A stretch of DNA of 64,000 bases, taken from positions 1 to 64,000 of the forward strand of contig MCFE01000003.1 in the NCBI GenBank assembly GCA_002104905.1. Direction: 5' to 3'. Under the pieces are notes generated by a model. It saw only the letters and a program-made list of their open reading frames with translations, was not told the origin of the DNA and made no database searches. This stretch comes from Basidiobolus meristosporus CBS 931.73 (lineage: Eukaryota > Basidiobolomycota > Basidiobolomycetes > Basidiobolales > Basidiobolaceae). Below, in pieces: positions 32,141-43,837 of this stretch (positions are counted from its first letter, which is position 1; each line of letters starts with the position of its first letter). The translations under genes and the position numbers were made by a program.

Positions 32141-33032
32141 TCACAGTAAATCACTTAGAATCTTTACCCAAACCCCAGACTTCTCACTCTTTGTCTGTTC
32201 TGATTGACTGCTAGAGGATTTATGACGAGTGGACGATCGTGAAAACGCTTGATGTATGGGTAAAGCCTTTGCTTTTTCGTGCGCATGCTCCCTTTCCCAC
32301 TTCAAATCCACTTCATAAGCATGTAGAGCGTCTTCAATCGAGTAGTCATTGGAGGCCATATAGTATTTGGCTTCGTTGGGATCAACACACTTGCTCACTA
32401 GCTGAAATCGCTTGACAGAGGCCTTTAGCTCTATAGAAGGGTTAGTTTGAACGTAAGGAGAAATGCTTTGCAGACTGTACCATCTTCCAGAGTTGGTTTT
32501 GATTCTGTTGGTCCGCAATATCCTGGGATCACAAGATAGCGACGGGCTATTACGTTGTTGTCATACAGTCGATTGGCTTTCTTCAAGTCCGAGACCTAGA
32601 TAAAAAACCAGCTAGTCAGGCCAGGTGGACATGAATACAATATACTGCCCTCTATACCTCAACCCCATATTTTAGGGCGATGCTATAAATATTTTCGTCT
32701 GGCCTTACGTAGTGTATACCATTGTCGACCAATTTCGACTTTTCTGTTGCCTCACCAAAATTCTCAAACCCAGTATACTGTGGGGGTATATCTTCATATG
32801 GTGGGGGATCGGGCAACGCTTTCTCTGGAGAGGGGATAAGATCTTGCTTGGGTGACTGTTCGCGCTCTTTACCACACACATTGCAATACTTTGAAAGCCC
32901 GTTGTTATTTTCTATACATTCTGAACATAATGTACACCGGCAATAGGAAGCGTGGTCCAGCTCCAATCCGACTCGAGAAGCTAAATCATCTTCGAATTCT
33001 TTGTTACAGAGAAGGCACTGTGACTCAATCAT
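32141..33032 (-). CDS. Intracellular LysM-domain protein with an N-terminal zinc-binding Cys cluster
   Basis: Three exons. Start at 33032 (MIESQCLLCNKEF). Exon 1 ends after IYSIALKYGVEV, and exon 2 opens with SDLKKANRLYDNN...RYLVIPGY, completing a LysM fold with HYVRPDEN at its start. A second intron of 49 nt (GTACAG...TATAG) joins LED to ELKASVKRFQLVSKCVDP, in frame. The N-terminal 50 residues hold CxxC, CRCTLCSEC and CNVCGKE, a RING- or FYVE-like zinc cluster, followed by a Pro-rich linker (PDPPPYEDIPPQY). The C-terminal part (DYSIEDALHAYEVDLKWERE) matches the tail that follows LysM in fungal LYSMD-type proteins. There is no signal peptide, so this is not a secreted chitin-binding effector. 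Confidence 0.85.
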
Positions 33033-33627
33033 GAGGATATAAATATACTTTGTTACTGCGAAAAGTTCAGAGGTTTTATAAGGTTCTCAAGTGGCAAATT
33101 ATTTGAAGTCACAGGGTGCATAGCACTGCTCTCGATTCAAAGAATATGCTACGCTTCCATCCTTTCCAAATCGGGATACAGCATCAGTCACACAGCCAAG
33201 GAATGTTTGTGCCGATTTGCATCAGATGATACCAGAACTGGGACTGGATTACATGCAGGAACATTTGATTCGGGAATATCGAGTTGAAATGGGTGGATTA
33301 TCCACCAATGGAATTGCTCCCAAGTTTTCGCAAAAACCAACCACATTACGGCAGGTGATTGGTGAATCCTAGGACATCGACAATGCTAACAAACGTAACA
33401 ATAATGGCCCAGTTGAGGACCAAGTATAAACAATCTCCAGGTGAATCTCGGTGGAATCCAATATTCAAAAAGAATATCATGGAAACGATCCAGAGTCCTG
33501 CCAGTTTACGAAATTTCGGTGGTGATACTGTAACCCGAGTTCTTTATCTATCAGTAATTCTTCGGGGTTCCCTTTTTCTTTACGTTAACTTGTTCCCCTC
33601 TGGATTTTAACCAAGTTACTTACTTTG
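33033..33627. other. Divergent promoter region between the LysM gene and BFR1
   Basis: No coding potential recognised. It should carry the start regions of both flanking genes. Confidence 0.5.
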
Positions 33628-35155
33628 ATGATGGCCTCTACCCAGTCTCAAAAGAGAGTTAGCAAGCCCGATCAAGAAACCTATAGAAAGAGTCTCGATG
33701 ACATCGATGCTAGCATCGAAAAGTCAAGGCCAAATTGGTAAGTTGGGTTTTCTCTTCATCCACGTCGAAGATGAACCTTTCTAAACTTTTATTTGCCTAA
33801 TGTAGACTCTCATCAGAGAGAAGATTGGTGGCACCGATAACAAGGGTCCAGGTGGCGACAGACGTTCCCAATTGCTTGACAAACTGCAAGATATCCGTAC
33901 CAAGCAGGCTGAAATCAAAAAGTCCAAGCAATCTATTCGCGACCAGATGAATGCTCTTAACTCTGAGATCAAGAGAAAGGTAAGCTGCCATACAATCCAT
34001 TGGGAATGCACCCGTATTAAACCTCGTCTGCTCTAGGTTGGCGAGATGAGAGACTCCAAGGACAAATCTCCTTTCAAAACCTTGAAGGAAATCGAAACTC
34101 AAATTGAGTAAGTTGATTTTTAGCCACTACCCTCCGTTGACTCTAGTATATGTTAACGCTTTTTGTGCAGAACTTTGGAACACCAACTCGAAAGCGGTTC
34201 TCTCAAACTCATCGAAGAGAAGCGTGTGGTTAACGAGATCTCCAACTTGAAGAAGTCCAGAAAGAATGCCGAGTCATTCGAGGCTCAACAACAATCCATT
34301 GATGAGGACAAGAAGAAGATCGAGGATTTGAAGGTTCTTCTTGACGACCCCAAGAACAAGGCATTGAATGATGAGTACAACGCCATCCAAGCCGAGCTCG
34401 ACGAACTCAGCAAAGGACGTGAGTCTGAGCGCAACAAGAGAAACGAGCTTTTCAATGAGCGCAACAGACTCCAAAAGGAGCTTGACACCATTTACAACAG
34501 AAAGCGCGCCGTCCAGGATGCCTACAGACATGCCAACAATGAATACTACAAGTGGCAACAAGAGGACCGTACTCGTCGCCAAGAGCAATTCCGTGTCAAG
34601 AAACAACAAGAGATCGAGGAGCAAAAGGCCGCTGCTGCTGCTCAAGAAAGAGAGCTGGCTGAGATCCCTGCATTCCTCGAGGAGATCAACAACTGTGACA
34701 CTCTTCTCAACTTCCTTCAACAATACAGCTCCGACCAGTCTGCTCCTGAGAAGACCGATAATGTCGCCGCACTTGCCAACTTGAACATCCGTGAACCTGA
34801 TACTAGCAACAATGTCCCCGAAGGATTTGTGCTCAAGAAGAAATCCGATGATGACTACTTCGCCGGGGGTAAGGCATCCAAGAAAAATAAGAACAAGAAC
34901 AAGAACGAGGCCAAGGCTTCCACTTTCAAACTTCCCCTCAGTATTATGGAGCAACTCTGGGCATTGAAGTTGGATGTCCCCGTCTCTGCTGCCGATTGCG
35001 ACAAGACTATTGCTGCCATCAAGGAGAAGAAGAAGTGGTTCGAGGACAACCAAGAACGTGTCACTGCCCAAAACAAGGCCAAGGCCGAAGCCAAGATCGC
35101 TGCTTTAAATAAGAGTGAAGAGGCTGAGACCGAGGTTGCTGAGGCCGCCAACTAA
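33628..35155 (+). CDS. BFR1: Nuclear segregation protein BFR1 (one frame break in exon 1)
   Basis: mRNP/polysome-associated coiled-coil protein of the ER and cytoplasm. Four exons: 33628-33737, 33806-33979, 34037-34107, 34171-35155. Start ATGATGGCC gives MASTQSQKRVSKPDQETYRK. Then LIREKIGG, the charged coiled coil (LEHQLESGSLKLIEEKRVVN), a long Glu/Lys/Arg helix, and the C-terminal FKLPLSIMEQLWALKLDVP...CDKTIAAIKEKKKWFE that is diagnostic for Bfr1. The frame used by the start codon and that needed for exon 2 (VKAKL-TLIREK) differ by one base. Adding one A to the A4 run at 33719-33722 would give IEKVKAKL, the expected sequence. Because the rest is perfect and codon-biased, I take this as a likely consensus error. 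Confidence 0.9.
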
Positions 35156-35423
35156 ACTCGTTTCAACACCTTGCAAGTGCTTCTCCCAAAAGCCACACTA
35201 ACCACCATCCAAAAACCCATCCCATTCCACTTCGAGCCAGTGTTAAACTAATAATAAAGCAAAGCTTAGACTGCATTTGGTTGGACTCGAATCGATTTTA
35301 CTCGTAAACGTGCTGACACGATCTATTACATCTTCGTAACCAGTATGATATCCACAAAGTATCTAAGTTGGGAAGCTAGACTGGGTGGTAAAAAGGGCAG
35401 TCAACTGAAATGCGTTCCAGTCT

Positions 35424-36383
35424 TCAAGCACTCTTGCACTGTGGCCCAGGGAGGTTAGTGTTCTCAGTTCCGCTAATATGTACACCATAGTTGGGGAGGA
35501 AGAGAGGGCGCCGCAAATCTAGATCCCCCGCGGCCAAGACAGCTTGCAAATCGGCAACCCTATCGGCAGCGGCCGGCCAAGTGTCGTCGGGGTAACAACA
35601 AAGAAGCTGACGCCTCGTTTTCAGGAATCTTGCGAGATATTCTTTTTCAGACAAATACTCGTTGCCGCCGGCCACGTTGATTATCTTGACCAGGTTAATA
35701 TCCGCCTCATTTTTCTGCCACCCGTGTTGGATGATGGTGTCGTAGAGGATCGCTTTCCCAAGGTTACTCTGAATGCCCAGCCTCTTGGCAAACTTCATGG
35801 CTGGTGTAAAGTACATCTCGTCGTTAATAAGATCCTGGACGCTGTTAAATTTGGAATCCTGGCAAGACGTATTTGTCCATACATGGTCGAAGTCCACTAT
35901 CTCACTGGTGGAGTCTCTTTTGGAGTCACAGTGAGCCAGCGAGTCTATCTTTTGCAGGGCTGGGATGTATTTCAATAGGGTTGAGTTTGGGCTCACCTCT
36001 TCGTACTTTTGGAGGACAGTCAGTGCATCACCTGTCCCAGTGGTAAAGCCTATTCTGCCACAGGTGAATCCTCGTCCGTCGTTTAGTTTTTCGCAAGCGG
36101 CATAACCAAAGATCGCGTTTCCATTCTCAAATACATTGGTGATAATCTCGGCGAATTTCTTTGCTCTGGGAGAGATTCTAGCTGGAGGCCACCCCTTAAG
36201 GTCATAAAACTCTCTGGTTGATTTCACTTCCGGGTTACAATCAGCCTTCTTGACTGTGAACTGAAATCTTGCACAGTTCTGGGCGGTTTTCTCGTACTCG
36301 TTAGTACAGAACGGTGCGTCCTTGGCGAGGTGCATACTCGGCCAAGCGACCAGTATCATGGTTAGTGATCTAAGCATTTGCAT
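35424..36383 (-). CDS. GH46 endo-chitosanase, secreted (copy 1)
   Basis: Glycoside hydrolase family 46 enzyme cutting chitosan. About 319 residues, intronless. Start at ATG 36383 gives a signal peptide (QMLRSLTMILVAWPSMHLA) before KDAPFC; upstream codons to 36437 stay open, but lie almost on the TATA-like box at 36443-36450 and have no ATG. Catalytic pair: the Glu in TNVFENGN and the Asp in LNDGRGFTCGR, 16 residues apart, followed by the family signature GFTTGTGDAL. Other marks: DEMYFTPAMKFAKRLGI and DTIIQHGW. Many Cys residues suggest disulphides. A paralogue lies immediately upstream at 36698-37657 in the same orientation. Confidence 0.92.
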   Translation of the reverse strand: MQMLRSLTMILVAWPSMHLAKDAPFCTNEYEKTAQNCARFQFTVKKADCNPEVKSTREFYDLKGWPPARISPRAKKFAEIITNVFENGNAIFGYAACEKLNDGRGFTCGRIGFTTGTGDALTVLQKYEEVSPNSTLLKYIPALQKIDSLAHCDSKRDSTSEIVDFDHVWTNTSCQDSKFNSVQDLINDEMYFTPAMKFAKRLGIQSNLGKAILYDTIIQHGWQKNEADINLVKIINVAGGNEYLSEKEYLARFLKTRRQLLCCYPDDTWPAAADRVADLQAVLAAGDLDLRRPLFLPNYGVHISGTENTNLPGPQCKSA

Positions 36384-36442
36384 GGCTTTAGCCAGATGTA
36401 GAATGGTTAGAGTGGCATCCGAACAAAGAACAGCCACGACAC

Positions 36443-36450
36443 TATATAAA
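36443..36450 (-). promoter_or_regulatory. TATA box of GH46 chitosanase copy 1
   Basis: TTTATATA on the minus strand, about 60 nt before the ATG at 36383. The spacing fits a transcription start downstream of 36437 and so decides the start codon. Confidence 0.6.
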
Positions 36451-36697
36451 GAAATATCAAGATTCCGTTGTTTGGTTGGAGAAATGAACTGATCTTAACG
36501 CATTAATGAAATTAAAGTCCCGAGGCTATGTCTATCTGGTGGTCAGAATGTACAGTGGTCAGGGGAGCTCCTACATTGTGCTTCGGTGGTGATCCATTCG
36601 TGGACCTCCCTAGGAGAATTCCTACGGAAGTATTCATCGGTGATTTAACACGACCCACCACGATGTATGATGATGTTTATTTGGTATATTTTCGAAC

Positions 36698-37657
36698 CTA
36701 TACTTTACACAGCTTGCTTTTCTTGTTCACATATTCCTTGCCAGTTATTACGGCTCCGTAGTTTGGTAGCTTTATGGGCATCGCCAGGTTCAGATCATTG
36801 GACTCCACCTTGTCTTTGAGGACCGACTGCAGGTCAGAGATCCTATCTGCAGATTGTGGCCATGTGTGGTCAGGATAGCAGCAAAGCATCTGACGCCTAA
36901 CCGACAGGAACTTCTCTAGATACTCAACCTCGGTCATATTCCCTCTTGGACCAGTTAATTTCATGATTTGAACGATGTTGATTTGATCCTCGTTCACTTG
37001 CCACCCGTGCTGAACAATGGTGTCATAAAAGACTGCTTTTCCGATGTTGGTCTCTAGGAGCACCTTTCCTGCAAACTTCATTGCTGGCGTAAAGTACATT
37101 TCGTCATTGACAGCATCCTGCGCGTGCCTGAACCTCGGATCTCTACATGCGGCTTGGATCCATACTTTATCAAACCCTTCAAGCCCTGTCGTATCGTTCC
37201 TCCGATTATCGCACAGGCTCAGTTGGTCCAGCTCCTGTAATCGCTTCGTGTATTTGGCGAAAGGTGAGTATGCTTCTTGACCACCAGTATACCTGTCTAT
37301 CACCGCCAACGCATCCCCAGTGCCGGTTGTGAATCCGACTCTTCCGCATGTGTACCCTCGCTTATCACCCAAGATTTCGCAGTTGGGATAACCAAATACG
37401 GGAGAACCATTTTCAAACACGTTCGTCAAGATCTGCGCCTTGAGCTTCCCTTCCTCCGAGATTTCTGCCGGCACCCAGCCTGCGAGATCGTAGAATCGCT
37501 CATTTGACTGGGTATCCTTACATTGGGTGGAGGTGAACGAGAATTTACTGCAGTTTTCTTTTGTGTTTGCATACTCCTTCTGACAGAACTTCTCGCCTCC
37601 TCTGACTGCTGGCATCAGTGCCACGACTAGTATTCCAAAGGGTATATTAAGGATCAT
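36698..37657 (-). CDS. GH46 endo-chitosanase, secreted (copy 2)
   Basis: Paralogue of copy 1 and of the same length. ATG 37657 gives a signal peptide (ILNIPFGILVVALMPAVRG) before GEKFC; an in-frame ATG at 37681 is only about 14 nt from the TATA box and is less likely. Catalytic Glu in TNVFENGS and Asp in LGDKRGYTCGR, then GFTTGTGDALAVIDRY. DEMYFTPAMKFAGKVLL, DTIVQHGWQVNEDQINIV and RRQMLCCYPDHTWPQSADR are shared almost word for word with copy 1, while the N- and C-termini differ. Tandem duplication is clear; both copies look functional. Confidence 0.92.
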   Translation of the reverse strand: MILNIPFGILVVALMPAVRGGEKFCQKEYANTKENCSKFSFTSTQCKDTQSNERFYDLAGWVPAEISEEGKLKAQILTNVFENGSPVFGYPNCEILGDKRGYTCGRVGFTTGTGDALAVIDRYTGGQEAYSPFAKYTKRLQELDQLSLCDNRRNDTTGLEGFDKVWIQAACRDPRFRHAQDAVNDEMYFTPAMKFAGKVLLETNIGKAVFYDTIVQHGWQVNEDQINIVQIMKLTGPRGNMTEVEYLEKFLSVRRQMLCCYPDHTWPQSADRISDLQSVLKDKVESNDLNLAMPIKLPNYGAVITGKEYVNKKSKLCKV

Positions 37658-37693
37658 GGTTGGCTGGATGGTTTGGCACATCCACACCTCCCG

Positions 37694-37702
37694 TTTTATA
37701 TA
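37694..37702 (-). promoter_or_regulatory. TATA box of GH46 chitosanase copy 2
   Basis: TATATAAAA on the minus strand, 37 nt upstream of the ATG at 37657. It is placed as at copy 1. Confidence 0.6.
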
Positions 37703-38012
37703 CCCGAGGCCTCAACTGCACTCCATGAAATGATCAACACATCACTACCCATTTTAGCCTACCGCCCCTCAAATTAGGGAAGATTTTAATTGGGCTTACT
37801 TCACATGAATTAAATGAAGTCATAAATTGGTTCGATCCGAAGGTGGAACCATCCCCAACTGGGGTGCCCACATGGACAAGAGAGCAGAGGGTAATTAAAC
37901 CCATCCATTGAGGCAAATAAGTTTAATGTGTAAAATAACAAACAATCTACAACAATCAGCGAGTAAAGAATAGGGATTCCCTTTGGTTGACAATCGTGGC
38001 ACAAACACCGAT

Positions 38013-38564
38013 TTACTTCAACAGGGCCATCTCCACAGCTGCAGTTCCCCAGTCCTCCCCGTGGTTATGCCCTTTGTCACCTCCCTTGCCCATACCTGCT
38101 CTTTGCAAGGCCTGCTCGTCGTTAAGACAGGTGAGGACTCCAAAGATAACCGGAACCCCGGTGTCGAGGCCAACTCGCATAAGTCCTTGGCTAACGGCCT
38201 CACAGATATACTCGAAGTGCATAGTGCTGCCCTTGATCAAGACTCCGATGCAAATAACAGCATCGAAAGGACGATCAGTATCCTCGGAGGGGCTGTCGTT
38301 GCCCAGAAGATCGTTGTTGGTGACGGACTGCACTTGGGAGTTACTGATGAGACGCTTGGCGGCAAATGGAAGTTCGTAGGAGCCGGACACTTCCTTGGTG
38401 ACAATGTTCTCTGGCTTGACGTTGTGTTTGGAAATCATGGTGGTGCGGGCGCCCTCGACCAGACCATCCACGATCTCCTTGTTCCAGCGGGCGTGAACAA
38501 TAAGCACACGAAGGTGGGAGCCGTCGTGACTCTGGGTTGAGGAAGCAACGCCTTTTTCGAACAT
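38013..38564 (-). CDS. RIB4: 6,7-dimethyl-8-ribityllumazine synthase
   Basis: Penultimate step of riboflavin synthesis: condenses the ribityl-aminouracil with dihydroxybutanone phosphate. 183 codons, intronless, start [11 protein letters not shown]. Seen: [20 protein letters not shown] with the Trp-Asn substrate loop, [15 protein letters not shown] (phosphate/ribityl site), [20 protein letters not shown] with the catalytic His, [20 protein letters not shown] and [17 protein letters not shown] at the C-terminus. An insertion ([17 protein letters not shown]) before the central beta strand is common in fungal forms. Cytosolic icosahedral or pentameric enzyme by family knowledge. Confidence 0.95.
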   Translation of the reverse strand: MFEKGVASSTQSHDGSHLRVLIVHARWNKEIVDGLVEGARTTMISKHNVKPENIVTKEVSGSYELPFAAKRLISNSQVQSVTNNDLLGNDSPSEDTDRPFDAVICIGVLIKGSTMHFEYICEAVSQGLMRVGLDTGVPVIFGVLTCLNDEQALQRAGMGKGGDKGHNHGEDWGTAAVEMALLK

Positions 38565-38855
38565 GATTGACAGAATAGATGGAGTAAAGGATACAAACGG
38601 GTGAGATCGATAGAATTTCTTGTCTATGGCGAAAAGTGCGTCATCACAGGCCCGGCTCGTTTCTGTTGATTGGTTGCGTCGATGCAGATGGCACTGGGGG
38701 ATTCAGAAAAATCGTTTGGCTGGATGGACAATTCGATAAATAATAATAATAATACAAATGATTTATTGGAACTGCAGTATGAACAATTAGAGGGGCATAA
38801 GAGAGTGTTCTAAGTGCTGTCGGTGGTGTATCAATGTGATGCTAACAGTGAGAAG

Positions 38856-41800
38856 TCACGGCTCGATCTCAGAGTTGTCTAGGTCTTCCAGCACGCGGCG
38901 ACGACGAGATCGCTTCGGAGTTTCGTTTCTGGGGGATGATCGGAGCACTCTGGTGCGTAATTTCTTCCCTTTGACTGAGCCTGTATCTTGTAGCACAACA
39001 CTCGGATTAATAAAAGCTCCCGGGCCTGTTCCAGAAATGCAACTAACCTGTATTGTTCGTCTCCTCCGATCCCGCCCTGTCGCTGTTCCTACGTGTTGAC
39101 GTCTCGGAGACCACACTCGCACTTTCCTCATGGAGGTCACTGGAAATCTGGGAGAGCTCCTCGAACTTGGTATCAAACGCCTCCTGCATTTTGTCGGCAT
39201 CTATATACACCCACGAGCCTTCCTCGTTAAAGGTCCGAGCGTTGCTGAACATCAAGTGGAAATCATCGCGGAATTGGTTGAGATCCCGATAATGATTAGC
39301 CTTCATACGTTTGCGTATGATGTCCATGGCAATCGGCTGCTTGATCATGGTGTAGTACTGAGGATACATCTTCTTGCTGGGTAGCTCCAAAAACAGGAGG
39401 CAGCGTTGGCGATTGCTTCAAGAGAAGGGTTAGTGTGTGCTGGCGGTAGGCGGGACTATGTTGCACCTACTCTTCTTCAGGATCAACACAGTTCTCCACA
39501 ACGGCATACAATTCTTGCAGCAGACTGCCCAACGTAGGTTTGACTTGGGACGAGGCGTCAGACTCAACCTCCTCTTTCTCTTTAACGGTTTTACGCCTCT
39601 TCCGGGCGGGCGCCTACAAAAGCACTCAGCAGTTGCGCTTTGAAAACAGAAATTGAGGGCATTTACCGAAGTCGGGGTCTCCGCCATTTTCTTTTTCGAC
39701 CTGCCTCGCCTAGGTGTCTCGTTGCTACTGGTCTCATCGACGTCTTCCTTCTGTGCTCCGCGCTTGGAAGACCTTGGCTCCGAAGCCTCACGCTCCTTTA
39801 ATTTCTTCCGTTCCTCGTGGCGCTTTCGTCTTTCCTTTTTCTTCGCGATCACATCGTCGATATCTACATCATCATTCTCAATAGCCTGGCAACTGTCAGT
39901 TAGTGATGGGAGAATTCAAACTACACCTATGATTCACATACATCAAGCCATTGCTCCTCCGTAAGGCCATCGTCGTAGTGGATTTCTCCTTTCGTGCGTT
40001 GGCCACGGCCCCGATTCTCTCCGTCCTCCTGTTGCTTGCGAAGATCCTCCTCATGATCTCGCATGTAAATGTCCGGCAACTCGTGGTCTTGAATGAGCCG
40101 TTCCGGCTTCTTTCCACGCCCACCGGAAAGTTTCCAGGCCTTCTCAGCCTCCAGCTCTCGCTCTTGGTCAATCCGCTTGAAAATGCTAAACTCCTCGCTG
40201 TTCCGAGCAATGATCTCATTCAAATCGTCGTCGTTCAGCTCCTCGTCCATATCACTTTCATTAGAGTTGTCTACCTCAAGCAGGCTTCGCAGGAATGCCT
40301 CACGCTCCTCGGCGGTACTCTTGTTGTCAAATTTACCTGCCTGGATGACTTTCCCGTCCATGTCCAGCTTGTATTGAGCTCTGGCGAGGATGGTCTCCTC
40401 AATGGAGTTCTCGGATATCAGCCGAAGAATTCTGACCTCCTTGGTTTGACCAATACGATGGGCACGATCCTGCGCTTGCAGATCTTGGTGTGGGTTCCAG
40501 TCAGAATCGAAAATGATCACCGTGTCGGCAGTTTGAAGATTCAGACCGAGTCCACCAGCTCTAGTACTCAAGAGGAAAACCTGATACGGGGAATCAGGTG
40601 CATTGAATTGCTTCAGCAACTGTGAACGATCATCCGACTTTACGGTACCATCCAATCGAAGGTAGCTGACACCTCGGAAGGCAAGGAAATCCTCCATGAT
40701 GCTCATGATTGTGGTCATTTGGAAGAACATGAGTATTCTATGCCCGGTTGCGATAAACTTCGGAATCACCCTATCCAGCAGCTCAAATTTGCCTGACACA
40801 CGGTACAAAAATTCGTCGTTCGTGCGAGATGGGTTGATCGCACGTTCCACCTCTTCAAAGACAAACGGATGATTGCAAATCTTCCTGAGCTGCATGATTG
40901 TATTGTTGAGTCCGCGGATTCCGGTGGTGCTGTTGGAGCCTCTATTAGTATCCCATTGAACATCTCAAACCACCTGGGCCACTTACCCTTTCTCATCATC
41001 GCTCGTGAACAGCATTCCGTGCTTGCGCATTTGATTGTAAAGTTTGATCTGCAGGGCCGAGAGTTTGCATTTTATCACCTTCTCCACCTTATCGGGGAGC
41101 TCGGACTCGACATCCTTCTTCAGACGTCTCAGCAAGAACGGCCGTAATACCTGCATGAGCATTAGATTAGCGCTGGAGATGCTGCAGGTTCAAGACTGGA
41201 GTCGTCCTAGTACCTTATGCAAACGTCTGATAATCAAGAGAGCCTCTTCTTCGTTCAGCTCGATCTTGTCTTGACCTCCGGCATTAGCAAAGGGTGTATT
41301 GAACCATTCATCAAAACTCTTGACCGAATTGAAGATCTTCGGTAGCACAAAGTTCAACAAAGCCCACAGCTCTGGAAGGTTATTCTAGAAAGCACGATCA
41401 ATGCCGGAACAATCATGGTTGTGGAGCTTTAGCACAAACTCACCTGAAGCGGTGTGCCGGTAAGGATCAATCGATATCTTGTGGAATAGAATTGGGTCAA
41501 TGTGAATGTCAATTTGGATTTGACGTTCTTCATACGATGGCCCTCATCGATTATCGTATGCACCCATTTGATTTTGCCAAGGATGTGCTTGTCTTTGATG
41601 ATATACTCAAAGGTTGTCAACAACACTTGGAAGTTCCCATGCCGGATTTGCATCTGCTGGATCTCACGGCGCTCATTCGGTGGTCCTTTGTAGACAACCT
41701 TGACGACTGATGGTGCCCATTTCTCGAATTCAAGAGTCCAGTTGGTCAAGGTGCTGATTTGGGGGCAACCAGAATTAGCCGAGGAAGACTTGGGACGAAC

Positions 41801-43837
41801 TCGAAGGTACTTACGAGAGGGGCACAATCACCAAAAATGGCCCGTTTTGGTGTTTCTTCTCGATCAAATAGGTAATCAGAGAAATCGTTTGGATGGTCTT
41901 ACCGAGACCCATTTCATCGGCAAGAATCCCATTCAAACGGTTGTTGTACAGAGACACCATCCACTGAAGTCCCTTGATCTATAAAGCCCTCTAATAAGTT
42001 TACAATCACAGGGCAGAATATGGAGCTGTGCATCAAGTTACCTGGTACTCCTTCAGCTTACCACCAACAAGAATGGAGGGCTGCTCCACCTCTTCGTGAA
42101 TTTTGTGAGCAATGGCGAAGTAGTCGATTTTCGATACCTTTGAGCGATGAGGTTAGAAATGCGCCTGTGCTTGAATTGGAGCAAACCATCTTACATCCGT
42201 TTCTTCGTCGCTGATTTGATCCATCAACTCCTCGCCTCCACGTGTCAACGGGTCGTAATGTAACGTATCTGATTGTTGAACCTGGACGGCCATAGCCAAA
42301 TCTTTCAAATACGAATCGGTCTGCTTCAACAAGTGTGTGATACGAGTATCCTTAGTCTGGTCAATGAGCTTCAAGTACGCCTCCTCGTCATCAGCCTATC
42401 AACAAGATAGCGTTAATAAATCGCACATCGTCTGCGCAAACGGGTATCAGACTTTACCTTCAAAGCCTTCAAACGCTCTTTGGAAACCCTCTCAACTCGC
42501 TTCTGCTCCTCACGCTCAACATACGAGTGATATTGCAAAACTGCTTTTCCCAAACGGCTCTGCTTCGCTTGCTGGGTGCGATGCCATTGTAGCAACTCGC
42601 GACCATGAGAAACGATATTCTGCAGGCGACTGTAGTGCTTTTGTTTCTCCCGCCGCTCACGGTCAGCCCTCTGTTGAAATTCCAATTTCTCCATGACTTT
42701 GGCTTCACGAAACACTTGTCTCTTGTTACGCTTGAACAAGGACCTATCAGCGGATGTGGCTAGCGTGGTGGATTTGTTCATTCCATTAAATATATCCATT
42801 CGTAGCTACACGGCGAATCTACTTGAGTACAGTTGCATGCGGGAACAAAGCCAAATGGGTGATAGATACCTTCTTTTGCCTCTCCAGTAAACGCAATGCC
42901 TTCAGCTCGATCAAGGCCTTTATTTTCGAATTCGTGTTGGTCCCATGTAGGCTGGAACTTTCCAGCAGGTCGCTTCGCAATCGCCCTAGAGACTCGTTCG
43001 AAAGATCACTCGGTAGGTTTTCAAGCTCATTAATTCTATATTGTATGCGCGCTCTAATTTTCTCCTGGCGATTTCGCATGGTAGAGAATGGTTCTATGGA
43101 ATTTAAAACTTTTTCTTGATTTTCGGGGGGCTGGTTTTCGGCCTCGGTCGCTTCCTCCTGCCCTTTACTTTCCCCGGACTTCACATTGCCAGCGCCGACG
43201 GACAAGGCTTTCCGTAGATTCTCTGGGAGCGGCAGGTTTTTCGACAGCAACTTGTAAGCGTAGATTTGGTACTTCAAGGCTGTCAACTGATCTTCCGAAA
43301 ATACGGGAGGTGTCTTGGGAAGATTTGTGGGGACAACTGGCTGTGCCGCAGGTGGCTGCGTATTCGTGGCTATCTGTTGTGCGCTCATCGCGTTTCCACC
43401 GGTTGGCTCCACTGAAACTAGGCCATTCGCTGCTGAAATAAAGAAACACGTTTCTGTTAGCGAAAGTTATGAATTGAAGCTGAATTCCAAGAGACAGACT
43501 TTGAGAGGTCGGTGGTTGAGCAAGAGAGCCCTGTTGTGCCCCCATCGCAGCAGATGTCTGTCCAACCATTGCTTTCCCACTATTCTGCTGAATCTGGGCA
43601 GAGTGCATCCTTAGTATTTGCATCAAACGAGCATATTCAGGGCTTGTTTTTTCGTTCTCCCCTTTCTCCTTCAAAATCTTGATCCTCTACAACGGATGGT
43701 TGGGAACAGTCAGAGAGACCATCTGGCCGAGATTGCAAATAACTATTTACCGTGATTATAGCCCGCAGCTTTTCTGAAGCTTGCGCAGATCGCTCCGGCA
43801 ATTTCTGTGGTACATTTGGTTGACTTGTCGGATTCAT
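38856..43837 (-). CDS. SWI/SNF or RSC catalytic subunit, SNF2/STH1-type chromatin remodeling ATPase
   Basis: Multi-exon gene, about a dozen exons, read leftward from ATG 43837 ([20 protein letters not shown]). Domains in order: QLQ ([19 protein letters not shown]), HSA ([25 protein letters not shown]), the Snf2 ATPase with [18 protein letters not shown] (Walker A), DEGHRMKN (Walker B) and LILTGTPLQ, then [15 protein letters not shown]. The helicase C half has [19 protein letters not shown] and [11 protein letters not shown], followed by the SnAC region, a basic Lys/Arg tract with RGRSKKKM, and a C-terminal bromodomain ([31 protein letters not shown]). Ends at TGA 38856. Introns are about 45-65 nt. 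The QLQ-HSA-ATPase-SnAC-bromo order identifies Snf2/Sth1; SWI/SNF versus RSC cannot be decided here. Confidence 0.95.

Noticed and set aside
34274-35071. 265-codon minus-strand frame
   Set aside because: Antisense shadow of BFR1; Leu/Val-rich only because the sense strand is Glu/Lys/Arg-rich with biased codons.
36384-36437. Upstream extension of chitosanase copy 1 to 36437
   Set aside because: Starts at a GTG almost on the TATA box and would bury the signal peptide.
37983-38540. Two overlapping plus-strand frames of 130-185 codons
   Set aside because: Antisense of lumazine synthase; no family match.
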